From Treponema sp. (lineage in GTDB: Bacteria; Spirochaetota; Spirochaetia; Treponematales; Breznakiellaceae), in NCBI GenBank assembly GCA_031288575.1, contig JAITRD010000058.1, positions 1 through 13,832 on the forward strand: DNA of 13,832 nt, read 5' to 3'. Shown piece after piece: positions 13,806 through 13,832 of the stretch. The translations under genes and the position numbers were made by a program. Positions within the stretch are counted from its first letter, which is position 1. Every line of letters starts with the position of its first letter. Below the pieces are notes generated by a model, which saw nothing but the letters and a program-made list of their open reading frames with translations, was not told the origin of the DNA and made no database searches.

Positions 13806-13832
13806 TACTAATTGTTGATTAAACAAGGAATA

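Noticed and set aside
13674..13832. Minus-strand frame open from the right edge through the poly-C tract (52 codons)
   Set aside because: It runs straight through a strong intrinsic terminator and has low-complexity content; the two other frames stop within a few codons of the edge, so the neighbouring gene more likely ends there.

Overview
The window looks like a chromosomal piece of a spirochaete, most likely a Treponema of the insect-gut type. This is an inference from gene content: a pgsB-pgsC-'poly-gamma-glutamate system protein' cluster of the kind found in spirochaetes and fusobacteria, and a long run of fast-diverging lipoproteins with Treponema-style signal peptides (LMAC, VTAC and similar lipoboxes). 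No rRNA, tRNA, CRISPR array, transposase or phage gene was seen. Base composition is uneven: the 4.5-7.2 kb part is very G+C rich, while the esterase gene at 7.3-8.0 kb is clearly A+T rich.

Region 1 (1-4426) is a poly-gamma-glutamate (PGA) locus. A 5'-truncated AstE/AspA-type zinc amidohydrolase (M14 fold) is followed by pgsB (ATP-dependent ligase), pgsC (membrane partner) and pgsW. The last three are fused by ATGA and TAATG overlaps. A second enzyme of the same zinc family, with a signal peptide, faces the operon and overlaps pgsW tail-to-tail by 42 bp. No pgsA/capA and no classical capD-type gamma-glutamyl transpeptidase is visible here. The paired zinc enzymes are therefore candidates for trimming, releasing or recycling the polymer. 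The secreted one has a near-consensus promoter whose predicted +1 falls on its GTG start, plus an inverted repeat overlapping its -35.

Region 2 (4484-7272) holds a GH36-like alpha-galactosidase (minus strand) divergent from peptidyl-tRNA hydrolase (pth, plus strand). The Pth carries an unusual Pro/Ala-rich insertion.

Region 3 (7297-13832) is a minus-strand array of six lipoprotein genes in a probable operon. In transcription order they are a 372-aa and a 365-aa paralogue, a 241-aa relative, two tandem-module paralogues (386 and 404 aa), and a GDSL/SGNH esterase lipoprotein that may start on a non-canonical ATA. Two of the gene junctions carry a nearly identical 125-bp cassette (stop codon, GC-rich hairpin, ribosome site, signal-peptide codons). 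This suggests that genes were duplicated or swapped behind a fixed export header. A strong intrinsic terminator and a run of 12 G/C sit upstream of the first lipoprotein gene. Such homopolymers are classic length-variable sites, and poly-G tracts control tpr promoters in Treponema pallidum. Together this region resembles a variable cell-surface lipoprotein locus.
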